Shown in pieces: positions 1-9,112 of a DNA stretch of 64,000 nucleotides; the first letter of the stretch is position 1, and each line of letters opens with the position of its first letter. Under the pieces are notes generated by a model. The model saw only the letters and a list, made by a program, of their open reading frames with translations, did not search any database and was not told the DNA's origin. The translations under genes and the position numbers were made by a program. Source of the DNA: Thinopyrum elongatum. Taxonomy: Eukaryota; Streptophyta; Magnoliopsida; Poales; Poaceae. Location of the stretch: the NCBI GenBank assembly GCA_011799875.1, contig CM022303.1, forward strand, positions 277,150,904-277,214,903. The letters run 5' to 3'.

Positions 1-753
1 GTGGCTGGCTGTGCTGCCGCGCAGGCCCCACCACCCCACCCTTCTCCCACCGCTGGCCAGGCCTTCCCTCTACTCACCCCACACCCCCTGTTATTCTCCG
101 GCGACGGCAGCCTCAAACCGCAGCCGAACCAGTCAACCCTCGTACTCCCCTCCGCGTGGGCATCCACTACCGCGTATTCCCCAACTCCAGGTTGTTCCCT
201 TCCTAGGTCGCGCCGTCATCCACCACCTTGGTGCTCTCGGACGGTACGGCATCATCAACGCGGTCAACGAACGACATCCATCAGAAGAGGACTGTAAGTG
301 GAGAGGCTGACAGCTGGGTCCATGGCCACACGCAAGGAAGTGCCTCTTTATTACGCGCAAAATAATGATTCCTCCACCTGATAGCTCGGACCCACCGGAA
401 GGGCCTCTGTATTTCGTGAAAAAAATGTTCCCCCTGACAGCTGGGACCCATCGGCTTTATCTTCGCACGAAAGGAACTGCCTTCTTACGCCCTGACATCT
501 GGGACCCACCATGTTGAAGCGAAGGTAGCGTTATCTGTCTGGCCGCGAACGTGTACGTACATAGCGGTCAATCAGTATCTCTGCAGCGACGTAGCGTGGC
601 CGAGTAAGGAGCAACACGTGTTGAAGTAGAGGTGCCGACGTAGCATGTCATGCAGTCCCGTCTATATCGTGTACACGTACGTACAACCACACTGCAAGAT
701 AGTAAATACGGCTACATACATACATACGGGCGGGGTCTCTAACGCGTACAGCG

Positions 754-1480
754 ATGTCGTCCTGTTCATTGGGAGCCAACCGGCTTGGACGGAACAGCCG
801 GAACGGGGTCTGGCGTACCACAAAACGGAGGAAAACGGCCTTCTATTCGACCGCGTACAGTCGAAATGGGGTCATGTTCATTGGGAAGGGTCTGGCGTAC
901 CGCAGAATGGAGGAAACAGACTTGTGTTCAAGATCCTATGGTCGAAACGGGGTGCTGTTGATCAGGAGGGGTGTGGCGTACCGCAAAACGGAGGAAACGG
1001 ACTTGTGTTGGAGCGCCTACGGTCGAAACAGGGTCCTGTTCATCGGGAGGGGTGTGGCGTACCACAAAACAGGACTCCATGAGCTACTATTCATCCACCA
1101 TCTACTGCCTCGCTCCAGCCTCCACAGGCTACTGTTCATCCACCGTCGACTTCCTCCAGCCTCCACCAGCTACTGTTCATCCATGGGGTCCTGTTCATCC
1201 AGCCTCCACCGGCTACTGTTCAACCAGCCCTCCACAGGGTCATGTTCATCCACCCTCCACCAGCTACTGTTCAACCAGCCCTCCACGGGGTCCTGTTCAT
1301 CCACCCCCAACCGGCTCGATCGGGTGGTGTGTGGTGGCCTCCTCTTGATCGGGATCCTGTTCATCCAGCGGCAACGACCTCTACTACCACGGGGACCTGT
1401 TCATCCAACCCCCACCAGGACTGTTCATCCAACCCCCAACAACGATCACTGTTCATCAAGATGCAGCAGCAGGTTCTCGA
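754..1480. repeat. Subterminal repeat block of left CACTA element
   Basis: Two repeat types follow each other. From about 770 to 1075 a unit of roughly 70-75 bp recurs, containing GGTCCTGTTCATCGGGA, GGTGTGGCGTACC and CAAAACGGAGGAAACGGAC. From about 1080 to 1450 a shorter unit built around CTCCACCAGCTACTGTTCATCCA recurs. The 246-codon plus-strand open frame here reads through these repeats and has no recognisable domain, so I treat it as non-coding. The right CACTA copy has the inverted counterpart at about 62540-63070. Confidence 0.65.
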
Positions 1481-1640
1481 TCGGCTTTAGTTAGTAGCAG
1501 TAGCGAAGGAATTGCTCGGGTTCAGTTAAGACCCAGGGATTAATCGCTCGGGTTCAGTAACGCAGCTAGTGCAATTGCTCGGGTTCAGTAAGCGAACGCC
1601 TCGCTCGGGTTCAGTTAGAGCCCAACACCTTGCACACACG
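1480..1640. repeat. Short subterminal repeats (GCTCGGGTTCAG)
   Basis: At least four copies of GCTCGGGTTCAG(T) lie between 1515 and 1617. The reverse complement CTGAACCCGAGC recurs at 62246-62385. Short subterminal repeats of this kind are where CACTA transposases bind in characterised families; binding here is inference. Confidence 0.6.
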
Positions 1641-1959
1641 CGCGTACATATACAAGAGAGCATGGAATCCCTTCATGCATCGCTCGGCCCCGACCACCCA
1701 TCGTAACCGGGAACTCCCCAAAATTTTCCTCGCCCTCGCTTCTACCACGATTTTTTCCGTCATGGACGGCCCAAAGAATGTCATGCAGGTGCGTGCCCAG
1801 CCCGCCCAGGACAAAAAGCCCATTTTCTATCATGATTTTTATCATAGAAGTAGGAACCCACCACATCTATGATGATACGTGGTTTTGTCACAATTATCGT
1901 CATAGAAGTGTCATAAGCATGACAGGAAAAAAATTCGTTCGGGCCAAAATGTCACGGAT

Positions 1960-1979
1960 GTGTCTTTTTTTTTGTAGTG
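1960..1979 (-). repeat. CACTA terminal inverted repeat
   Basis: The minus strand reads CACTACAAAAAAAAAGACAC from 1979 inward. It matches the terminus at 61877 (CACTACAAAAAAAAGACGC) with minor differences. Confidence 0.8.
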
Positions 1980-2056
1980 TTCATGACTTTGAATTTCTGT
2001 GGAACATCAAACAAGTGGAGCAAGTTGATGGAGTGGCCACAAATCATTCTCTCATC

Positions 2057-3355
2057 TCAAGATTTGGGCAACAGAGTGTGCCTCAAGATATAGTTTGTGG
2101 TGGCCAAACCAGCAAGCAAATAGTAGATTGATCCATACTTATGATTTCCCAAATCCTTGTCAGGAATGGTCTTGTACATATGTGCCATAGTGGTGTGATC
2201 CATCCTGGGTTTCCCATAGACATCAACATCATTTTTATCTTCCTCTGGGGCATTGATGATAGCAGCCCACTCAGAGATAGATGACTGGTATCTAGTGCCC
2301 TCAGTCATCCACACAATTCTGCCATCCGGATAAAAATGTGCTATGGAGTAGAATTGCATCACCATCTCATCATTTCATTTTGTAAGCTTTTGTCTAACAA
2401 AAGCATAAACTCCATTGAGTATGAAGCACTCACGAACATGGGGGAAGTAGTCTTCATTTGCATCTATATACTTCCAATCCACCCACTTCATGTTGCTTAT
2501 GATGGACTTCTTGTCGAGTAGCACTATCTCATAGAAATCTTGTTGTTCACGGGTATGGAAACGATAATCACAAGTTATTCTTCTCCTCACAGAATATGGA
2601 TCCACTTTCCTCCATCCCCTCAGACCTTTGTCTTTCCTAAGCTTCATGTTTTCAGCAACTGGATGTCCATTATCATGATCTGGAATCTTTGTCTTCAACT
2701 TTCTGAGCACTAGTGGCACATCATCTTCAAGGACTTCTGGCACTGGGGCCTTGTTCTTTTCAGCAGCTGGGATGTTCCTAGTTGATCTCTTTGGTGCAGG
2801 AACTAGAGGTTTGGGCTTGGACTTGGAGGGGTTGTCAGACTTCATAGCATCAGACATTAGTTTCTAAGTCTTGGCAGGAGGTGCAACTGGTTCCTCTTCC
2901 TCCTCTTATGCATCATCAACCATCATAGATGGTCTGCCAATCACTCTGGCAATAGCCTTCTTCATTTTCTCGTTTCTCTTTTTCTTTCCAGCAGCAGCTT
3001 CTTCATTATTTGATTGTTCAAGAGTGAAAGTCATAGTCTCTTGTGTAGATTTTCTGACTTTTGACATTGGAGCTCTCCTGGCAGGGGCTTTCTTCTTGAG
3101 TCCTGGTTTGGTAGCAGCTGCAGTGCCATATTCCTTTTTTAGCACTTTCTTCTTTGTTGAAGTGACCTCCTCATCAGCCACAAAATCCTCATCCTCACTC
3201 TCTGAGGTTTTCTTCTTTCTTGTCCTTGTGGCAGCTTTAGGCAGATTGCTTGGTTTGCTCCTGCTGCCATCATCATAGCTACTACTAGGGCTTGTGCCCT
3301 CACACAGATTTGCCACTTGCTCTGACCTGTTCTGGCTGTCACTTGCATCAGACAT
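2057..3355 (-). pseudogene. Accessory retroelement ORF, possible plant-transposon-protein domain, with in-frame stops
   Basis: One minus-strand reading frame runs from a start at 3355 to 2057 and is interrupted by stops at 2906-2908 and about 2872 and at 2375-2377. All three pieces share one frame, so they are a single decayed ORF of about 430 codons. The N-terminal third is low-complexity, acidic and then lysine-rich, with SES/EDED and KKK runs, as expected of a disordered tail. The C-terminal half is globular-looking (WRKVDPY, FYEIVLLDKK, WVDWKYIDANEDYFPHV, GRIVWMTEGTRYQSS). It resembles the 'putative plant transposon protein' domain found in grass retroelements; I recognise that only by general pattern. 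Beyond the stop at 2057 the frame stays open to the CACTA insertion at 1979, so the C-terminus is also cut. Function unknown. Confidence 0.6.
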
Positions 3356-3911
3356 CTTGTAAAGTAGACCCTATGAATAGATAGGTATGGGCAGAGTAGG
3401 TTGGTTTTTTTTAAAAATTGAATCCAAATTTAGGTTTAGTTTTCTGCAGAAAGCATTTCGGAACTACCGAGATGATCATCTCGGTAACACTGAAGCACAC
3501 ACAGAGCCTAAACACACAAGATCGGTCAGACCGAGTTGTGGTTCGGTGACACCAAAATGCTAGGGTTTCACTGAGATTTTACTGTCGGTCTCACCAATTA
3601 GTACATTTCGGTGGCACTGAGTTGTACTTAGTGCAATGGCCAGAGCCAATCGGTGGGACCGAAAGTTTCATTTTGGTCGATCCGAGATGAGTTCGGCGGA
3701 AACCTAACCCTAAAGTTTTTCTTCGAATCTATTCTAAAGGAACTTTTCTATGGATAGAAGGATTTCAAACGTGGCAAGATACATGGCATTATCCTTGTGC
3801 ATTGAATCAGAAGGGGATAGCACGAGGAGATCGAATCGTACCCTAATCCAGTGATGATCCTCTACGACAACAACAGTGGAGGAGATTCTCGTTGACGGTG
3901 ATGGAGACCTG
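3356..3911. other. Region upstream of the accessory ORF with TCGGTG...ACCGA motifs
   Basis: There is no gene here. Between about 3475 and 3690 several imperfect copies of the inverted-repeat motif TCGGT-NNN-ACCGA occur, for example GGTCAGACCGAG, TCGGTCTCACC, TCGGTGGCACTGAG and ATCGGTGGGACCGAAAG. The block lies directly 5' of the ORF starting at 3355, where a promoter would be expected. The sequence continues without a break at 17187 once the Tat element and one ACCTG are removed. Confidence 0.5.
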
Positions 3912-4751
3912 TGTCGGTGTGCGATACCTATGGGACCGCGTGGATCCCTTCTATGATTCGGCAGGGAGAGAGGTATGCGCAAAGAGCAGAACCAACGATC
4001 GATGCGGGGTGATTTTACCCAGGTTCGGGACACTAATCAGCGTAAAACCCTACTCCTGCCTTGTTTTATTAAGAGTGTTCTTGAGCCCAGACTCCAGGAG
4101 CGCTTGCGATGAACAGTACATTCAAAGAGCAGCTACGCATGCAGGATGGGCCAGAAGATCCTCCTCCCCTGTAGCAGTTGCCTTGGGCCTCCTTTTATAC
4201 GTTCAAAGGGGTCACCACAGTGGCAAAATGTACATACATTGAGGTGTAAAGTAGCTACAGGGTCATCATACCTAACCACTGATGGTTTAGGACGAATGCA
4301 TTTAATGCACCGTGAGGTGTCCGTTTAGGTGTCCTCATTTTCTTGGGGATGGAAAACGGGGCCATCCCATCAGCACCGCTTAAGCTCTCCTCCACTGGCG
4401 CCTTGCCACGCATCCAGAGAAGGACCCAGAATGTCAGGCTGGTTGCTGTACTGAAGCGGTGGCACAGTGGCAGAATCTTGCCGGGCGCTGAATCTTGCCG
4501 GGCGCGAAACCTTGCCGGGCGCGAAGCCTTGCCGGGCTTCGCAGGCCACCCCGGCAAGATCTTGCCAGGGAGGCTGGCTTTCGGTCTTCAGTTCTTCTTA
4601 TCTGCTGATCCTCAGATCCTTGGCTTGGGTGTTTATTTGATGACTTGAATTAACCTCCGACTGTTCCCCGACAAGCCTGGCTGCGAGTATGGCTACAACT
4701 GCCCGTGCACAAGTACGGGGTACTAATGGCCCAATACTTAGTACACCGACA
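3912..4751 (-). repeat. 3' LTR of Tat-like element (840 bp)
   Basis: Begins TGTCGGTGTGCG and ends AGTACACCGACA. It matches 16364-17186 with scattered, mostly transition differences. It is longer than the 5' LTR chiefly because of one extra copy of a short tandem unit around CCTTGCCGGGCGCGAAG at about 4495-4535. Confidence 0.92.
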
Positions 4752-4764
4752 GGAGCCCCCGGGA
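4752..4764 (-). other. Polypurine tract candidate of Tat-like element
   Basis: Immediately inside the 3' LTR the minus strand reads TCCCGGGGGCTCC, a G-rich stretch in the expected position for plus-strand priming. It is not a clean purine run. Confidence 0.4.
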
Positions 4765-4979
4765 CTAGGCCACACACGAGTGCGAGGAGTTGTTGGGCTA
4801 GGCCCAAACAGTGCACGGGCATGCGTGGCAGGGGATTAATTGCTCGTAAATATCCCGCTTACTGTGCCCCCCCACTACGCGCGCTAAATGCGCGACGTGG
4901 GAAGCGTGCGCTGAAAGGCTGCAGCTGCACCGCGCCTGCAGAGGCGTATTTACATTGGGGAGTAGAAGAGGTGGCCTCG

Positions 4980-5152
4980 CTCCTTCCCCATAAAAAAGGG
5001 AAACTGCAGAGGCGCTGCCTATTTACCCCCTCTTCTTCTCAATCTGGACTCCGCCATTATCTTCTCCTTCTCGAGCTCAAAGCCAGACTTCTCCTTATCT
5101 GCTCTTCGCTTCCGCACCCTTTCTATCCTCGGCTTCCACTCTCGTAGCCACC
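4980..5152 (+). promoter_or_regulatory. Promoter candidate of antisense gene
   Basis: A TATA-like CATAAAAAAGGG lies at 4989-5000, about 155 bp upstream of the ATG at 5153. The transcribed leader is C/T-rich with no upstream ORF of note. The start context GTAGCCACCATGCC is close to the plant consensus. This supports transcription of the antisense gene from its own promoter rather than from the LTR, which points the other way. Confidence 0.5.
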
Positions 5153-6331
5153 ATGCCGCCCAAGGCTGGCAAGGGAAAGGAGGCGAAAACCATCGTTCCA
5201 GAGAGCGAGCTGGTGAAGATGCGGAAAAAGTACGTCGTCTTCGCTCCATTGCTCGATGCGAGGGCCTTGAAGAACCGGTACCAGTGCATGTGGGCGAAGG
5301 AGACGCAAGCTCACCCCGCAACTCGCGTGATTCCAGGTTCTTGTTCCGAGAGCGGACCTGACAGATATCGCTTCTTCACCGCTTATTTTTATTGCGGACT
5401 CTGTCCTCCATTCTCTGACTTCTTCAACGACATTATGTACACATACGACTTCCATCTTCTTGATTTCACACCGAACGCCGTAATGTGCATGTCCGTCTTC
5501 GCTCATCTTTGCGAAAACTTTGCCGGAGTAGTTCCCAACACTGCCCTCTTCCGCCATTACTTTATTCCTTGCATCCAAAAAGGGGAGGCCCTTTCCGGTT
5601 CTATTGCCTGGATTCCAAGGGCTTGGAATAAGGAGATATACCCAGATGGGGTCTACCGCGAGAAGTGGGAAGAATGGCGGTCTGAGTGGTGCTGGATCAA
5701 GGAAGCAGATCCCCATCCGTTCTGTTTGCCTCGACAGCAGAAGGTGGTCCGTGGCAGTGACTGGAGCGATTTCTCCACGGAGGACGAGAGGCTCATGATC
5801 GCCACCACCAAAATCCTTCGCCTGAAAGCTGCCGGGCTCACAATGGAGATGATTGGCTTCGATTTTCTCCGCCGCCGCATCGCCCCCCTACAGAGCAAGG
5901 GAAGACCAGCTTGGGAGTACCGGAATGCAGTGGACATCATGAGGCTGCGCCCTAGACTGAACAACAATTTGACGGCCATGCAGCTCGGCGCTCTCTGCCA
6001 GAGGCTATTCCAGCGCGATGACAAACATCGGTTGCCAGCAAGAATTGTCCCTTTGTGCAACAACTCCACCCTGGGGTCAATCATTGCCACCATGCCAATG
6101 TTCAACGCCCATGGTCTTGATGCCACTTGGGCCGAGCCATCCGAGGAGGAAGCACAAAAGTTCTTCGACAACTTGTCGGAGAGGGCCGTCCGGGAAGAAA
6201 CAAACCTCGTCCGCGCCACCACTGATGAAGAAGTGGTGTATATTGCCACTAGGGCGAAGAGGCAAATCTTGCCGCGGAGGCCGGCAGTGTCGGTTTCACA
6301 GAATGGGAAACCAGCGACGCGGAGGTTGTGA
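5153..6331 (+). CDS. Antisense gene exon 1, conserved globular domain (392 codons open)
   Basis: The longest uninterrupted part of the antisense gene. Residues 1-20 are lysine-rich (MPPKAGKGKEAK). Residues about 75-150 hold the conserved block with aromatic and Cys residues. Residues about 165-200 are Trp-rich (WIPRAWNKE, WEEWRSEWCWI). Residues about 215-330 form a helical region ending in LCQRLF and PARIVPLCNN. The last ten codons before the stop at 6329-6331 are frameshifted. In the adjacent frame the reading continues as an acidic SDAEVV/SSDEDVAEEE tail up to the splice donor at 6798, apart from one TAG near 6373. I do not know its biochemical function. Confidence 0.7.
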   Translation: MPPKAGKGKEAKTIVPESELVKMRKKYVVFAPLLDARALKNRYQCMWAKETQAHPATRVIPGSCSESGPDRYRFFTAYFYCGLCPPFSDFFNDIMYTYDFHLLDFTPNAVMCMSVFAHLCENFAGVVPNTALFRHYFIPCIQKGEALSGSIAWIPRAWNKEIYPDGVYREKWEEWRSEWCWIKEADPHPFCLPRQQKVVRGSDWSDFSTEDERLMIATTKILRLKAAGLTMEMIGFDFLRRRIAPLQSKGRPAWEYRNAVDIMRLRPRLNNNLTAMQLGALCQRLFQRDDKHRLPARIVPLCNNSTLGSIIATMPMFNAHGLDATWAEPSEEEAQKFFDNLSERAVREETNLVRATTDEEVVYIATRAKRQILPRRPAVSVSQNGKPATRRL

Positions 6332-6797
6332 TAGAAGAAAATCTTGCCGGGGAGGCTAAGGCTGCCGGGGAATAGAGCAGCACGGCCATCGAGGGCTCGT
6401 CCGACGAAGACGTAGCCGAAGAAGAGCCGCAGGAGGAGCCCCCAGCTCCGAAGAAGACCAAGCGCGTTCTTCGAAAGGCCACTTCTGGTATCGCGGCAAG
6501 CCAACCCTCTTCGAGCAGCGAGGCTCCTGGCAAGAAGGCGGCTGGCAAGACTGCGCCGCGGCAAAGAGTTCAACAGCAACCTGCGTGGCACGCGAGACAC
6601 ACACCCGCGGCAACTACTGAGGCGGCAGGGGCGTCTCACACAACCGCACCGGAGGCTGAGGTGGCGGAACCACGCCAATCCCCTGCACCTGCTACAGCCA
6701 AGCGACGCAGGACCCCTCCTCCGCCCCCTCACATGGACACTACAATGGAGGTCGATTTCGACATCTCCGGCTTCAGCCCGGAACGAGAAGAGGAAGA

Positions 6798-6873
6798 GTA
6801 AGTATCCTGTCATAGCCTTTGTCTCCCAAATTTCGGAGTAATCTCATAGCCTTGCTTTGTCTTGTCCCTGCAG
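6798..6873 (+). other. Intron 1 of antisense gene
   Basis: Donor AGA|GTAAGT at 6798 and acceptor CCCTGCAG|C at 6873, 76 bp, T-rich before the acceptor. Joining the exons completes a GAC codon and keeps the frame (EEE-D-DAETLAERV). Confidence 0.65.
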
Positions 6874-7306
6874 CGATGCAGAAACCTTGGCGGAAAGGGT
6901 GGCGAAGAGGTCGAGGACTTCCACGGGCGATGAGCCCCCGGCTGGCTCTACGAGCGCGCCAGAAATTGTCGTCATCAGCCCGGGGCTCAGCCCTCAACGC
7001 AACCCCCAGCGCAGCCCCCAGCGTGAGTTCTCCACTCGTTTCCCGCTGGCGGGCGCTGAGGTTTCTACCCATGCCGCTGATATCTCCGGGCTTGCAGGAG
7101 AAGAACAGCAATAGGGAGAGGTGGAAACCGCCCCCGTCGTGCCGCCTCCGTCAACCACGCCGCCCACAAGCGCATCCCCGGCAAGAGTTACCACTGACGA
7201 GCCTATCTTGGTTGAGGAGGAGCCGGTACGCATGGGTACCGGCAACATTTCCCTGGCAGCCAACGTTGCCGGGAGGGGCGAGGCCACCTCTCAAAACTCG
7301 ACGCAG

Positions 7307-7415
7307 GTAACTATTTGCCTTATAGCGCTTGCTATCCTTTTCTTTATCTCTCTTTCTTTTTGTCTTCTTGAACTTCAATCTTGATCTGATTTTGTTTCCT
7401 TCCTTCGTCCTCCAG
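7307..7415 (+). other. Intron 2 of antisense gene
   Basis: Donor ACGCAG|GTAACT at 7307 and acceptor TCGTCCTCCAG at 7415, 109 bp, strongly pyrimidine-rich. Joining at these sites is off by one base for the long downstream frame. Either a single-base indel has occurred or another acceptor is used. Confidence 0.5.
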
Positions 7416-7423
7416 AATTCCCT

Positions 7424-9112
7424 GTGATGGACCACATGGATGTCGATGTTGTCATCGAGGAGACCGCCAGAGACGCCGCCGCCGAAGCTAACAGCATTGC
7501 CGCTAGCAAGGCCGCCAAAGACGCCACTGTCGAGGTCGGTGAAACTATTGTCGAGGAAACCGCAAAGGAATCTGCCGAGAGGGCCGGCGAGGAGACTGAT
7601 GACCACACTGACGGCATTCCTGCCACAGGAGCGCCAGGCGCTACATCGGCCACAGAGCCCCCAGCCATCGGCGAGACGAACGTCGAGGACCAACCATCGA
7701 CATCCGAAGCCCCCTCATCAAGCAAATATCTCAAGGTTGGCGACAACCTATTCATCAACTTGCCGGGCACGGCAAATATTGGAACGCCGACTGAAGGGGA
7801 AACCTTTGATGAAGAAATCATCGCCGCTGCCGGGCTCGAAATCGTTGATGATCCAAGCGCCAACAGTGGCAAATCTGAAGAGGATCAGCTCCTTCAGGCT
7901 ATGGGCGAAAATTTCCGCAAGCTCCAAGCACTCCACCATGCTCAAAAAGAGAAAGCAAATTCTAGAATTGCAGTTGTCGAAGCAGCCGAAGCAGGTTTTC
8001 AAAAGCGCGTTGAGCAAATGCAGATCTGGTACACTGAGGCCCTTCAGGAGTTGACTGCCAACCGGGAACAAGTGAGCCAAAGCTGGACGGAGCTCCTCTT
8101 GAAACAATCTGACATGGAGAAGGCGCAAGAGGAAGCTGCACAAAGAATTGCCGCTGAAGATGCTCTCCTGACGGAGCATCGCATTGCGCTTGATGCTCAC
8201 GAGGAAGATCTTGCCGCACGTGAGCAGGAGCTCGCCGCCAAGCTTCGCGGCAAAGATGAGGAGATCGATAAGCTTTCCGCGCAGTGGATCCAGGAGCTGG
8301 AGCAAAAGCACAAGGAGGCGCTCGAAGCTCTAACTGTAGATCACGCTGGCAAGCTCAAGGAGGCCGTCGATGCTACCGAGGCTGCAGAGGCCGCCAAGAA
8401 CGAGCTGAGTGACAAAGTGAAGAAGCTGGAGGTGGATCTTGAAGAACACGGCAAGGAGCTCTTGACGCTCAAAGGGTACAGGGAGGAAACTCTCCACAGC
8501 CTGGCGGAGATGCAAGTTGCCATGTCCGACAAGACCAAGCAGCTCTCTTCAGCCAACGATGCCATTGCCGATCTGAGGCTAAAGCTGAGCATGCTGGAGA
8601 AGTCTCTTAAGAACGGCAGGGCCCGCGAGAAGGCCCTAAGCAAAGATCTTCAGGATGAGAAGAACTTGCTTAAGAGCGCTGCCGCCGTCCAAATTGACTA
8701 TGAGAAGGGTGTGAAAATCTGGACTGATCGCCTTGTCGACACCGCGGAGAGGCTCACAGCACAATTGTCAACCATGGGCCAGGATGGCCTGCAAAACTTC
8801 AGGTATTCCTCCGAAGAAAGGATATCTTCGAGCGCCAGGTTGACCATGTTCTTCGAAAGCATCATTGACGCTTTGAAGCTGCTACAGTCCATCCAAGCGA
8901 CCCAACTGGCCAATGAATCCCGCAAACTTTGCCGGGCCGTCCTCCGCAAGGCACTCGTCAAGGTGGTGCATAAGAACCCTGGCGTTGATCTCACCAACGT
9001 GCTTGACCGCTTGCCGAAGGATGCAGATCTCAAGGCACTTGAGAAGCTTGTCGCGCCCATCCTCGAGAAGGTAGATTCAATCAAGAAGGTCGAGGGCCAA
9101 CGCAGGGACTAG
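7424..9112 (+). CDS. Antisense gene exon 3, long coiled-coil protein region (about 562 codons)
   Basis: Residues 1-140 are acidic and rich in Ala/Thr/Glu/Asp with no fold apparent. From about residue 150 to 430 heptad-like Glu/Lys/Leu/Ala sequence continues without proline breaks (EEAAQRIAAEDALLTEHRI, KKLEVDLEEHGKELLTLKG), a strong coiled-coil signature. The C-terminal 130 residues form a helical, non-coiled region (FFESIIDALKLLQSIQ, LCRAVLRKALVKVVHKNP). It is open from the intron acceptor to the TAG at 9110-9112, long for a non-functional frame. Coiled coils suggest self-association; the partner is unknown. Confidence 0.7.
   Translation: MMDHMDVDVVIEETARDAAAEANSIAASKAAKDATVEVGETIVEETAKESAERAGEETDDHTDGIPATGAPGATSATEPPAIGETNVEDQPSTSEAPSSSKYLKVGDNLFINLPGTANIGTPTEGETFDEEIIAAAGLEIVDDPSANSGKSEEDQLLQAMGENFRKLQALHHAQKEKANSRIAVVEAAEAGFQKRVEQMQIWYTEALQELTANREQVSQSWTELLLKQSDMEKAQEEAAQRIAAEDALLTEHRIALDAHEEDLAAREQELAAKLRGKDEEIDKLSAQWIQELEQKHKEALEALTVDHAGKLKEAVDATEAAEAAKNELSDKVKKLEVDLEEHGKELLTLKGYREETLHSLAEMQVAMSDKTKQLSSANDAIADLRLKLSMLEKSLKNGRAREKALSKDLQDEKNLLKSAAAVQIDYEKGVKIWTDRLVDTAERLTAQLSTMGQDGLQNFRYSSEERISSSARLTMFFESIIDALKLLQSIQATQLANESRKLCRAVLRKALVKVVHKNPGVDLTNVLDRLPKDADLKALEKLVAPILEKVDSIKKVEGQRRD

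Larger units (their letters stand above)
1..1979. mobile_element. CACTA DNA transposon, terminal part (ends at 1979)
   Basis: The stretch ends with TAGTG at 1975-1979. Read inward on the minus strand it begins CACTACAAAAAAAAAGACAC, a typical CACTA terminus, so the element extends left out of the window. No transposase frame is visible; the short open frames here lie in repeats. Subterminal short repeats (ACTGAACCCGAGCGAT and relatives, 1480-1640) and longer repeat blocks (754-1480) fill the inside, as CACTA ends usually do. The same sequence occurs in inverse orientation at 61877-64000. The insertion at 1979/1980 interrupts a minus-strand retroelement ORF. The three bases after the terminus are TTC; the other end is outside the window, so the target duplication cannot be checked. 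Confidence 0.8.
5153..9112 (+). pseudogene. Antisense accessory gene of Tat-like element, three exons, mutated
   Basis: The gene lies on the strand opposite gag-pol. Exon 1 (5153-6797) starts at an ATG in good context. It encodes a globular domain (YFYCGLCPPFSDFF, HLLDFTPNAVMCMSVFAHLCENF, FRHYFIP) resembling the 'putative gypsy type transposon' domain of plant Tat elements, then an acidic, low-complexity tail. Intron 1 (6798-6873, GTAAGT...CTGCAG) joins in phase. Exon 2 (6874-7306) is low-complexity, Pro/Ser-rich. Intron 2 (7307-7415, GTAACT...CTCCAG) follows. Exon 3 (7416-9112) is a long coiled coil. Damage: a frameshift near 6290, a stop near 6373, a stop near 7112, and a one-base phase mismatch at the second acceptor. 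The biological role of this gene class is unknown; suggestions include regulation of gag-pol by antisense RNA. Confidence 0.75.

Noticed and set aside
754..1494. 246-codon plus-strand ORF
   Set aside because: Made of translated subterminal repeats; the same DNA also gives long frames in other phases, with no domain.
5653..6813. 386-codon minus-strand ORF opposite the antisense gene
   Set aside because: Arg/Cys/Ser-rich shadow of exon 1, without motif similarity.
6819..7310. Alternative-frame ORF overlapping exons 1-2 of the antisense gene
   Set aside because: Starts in intron 1 and overlaps the frame supported by splice sites; composition is Arg/Pro-rich as expected of a shadow frame.
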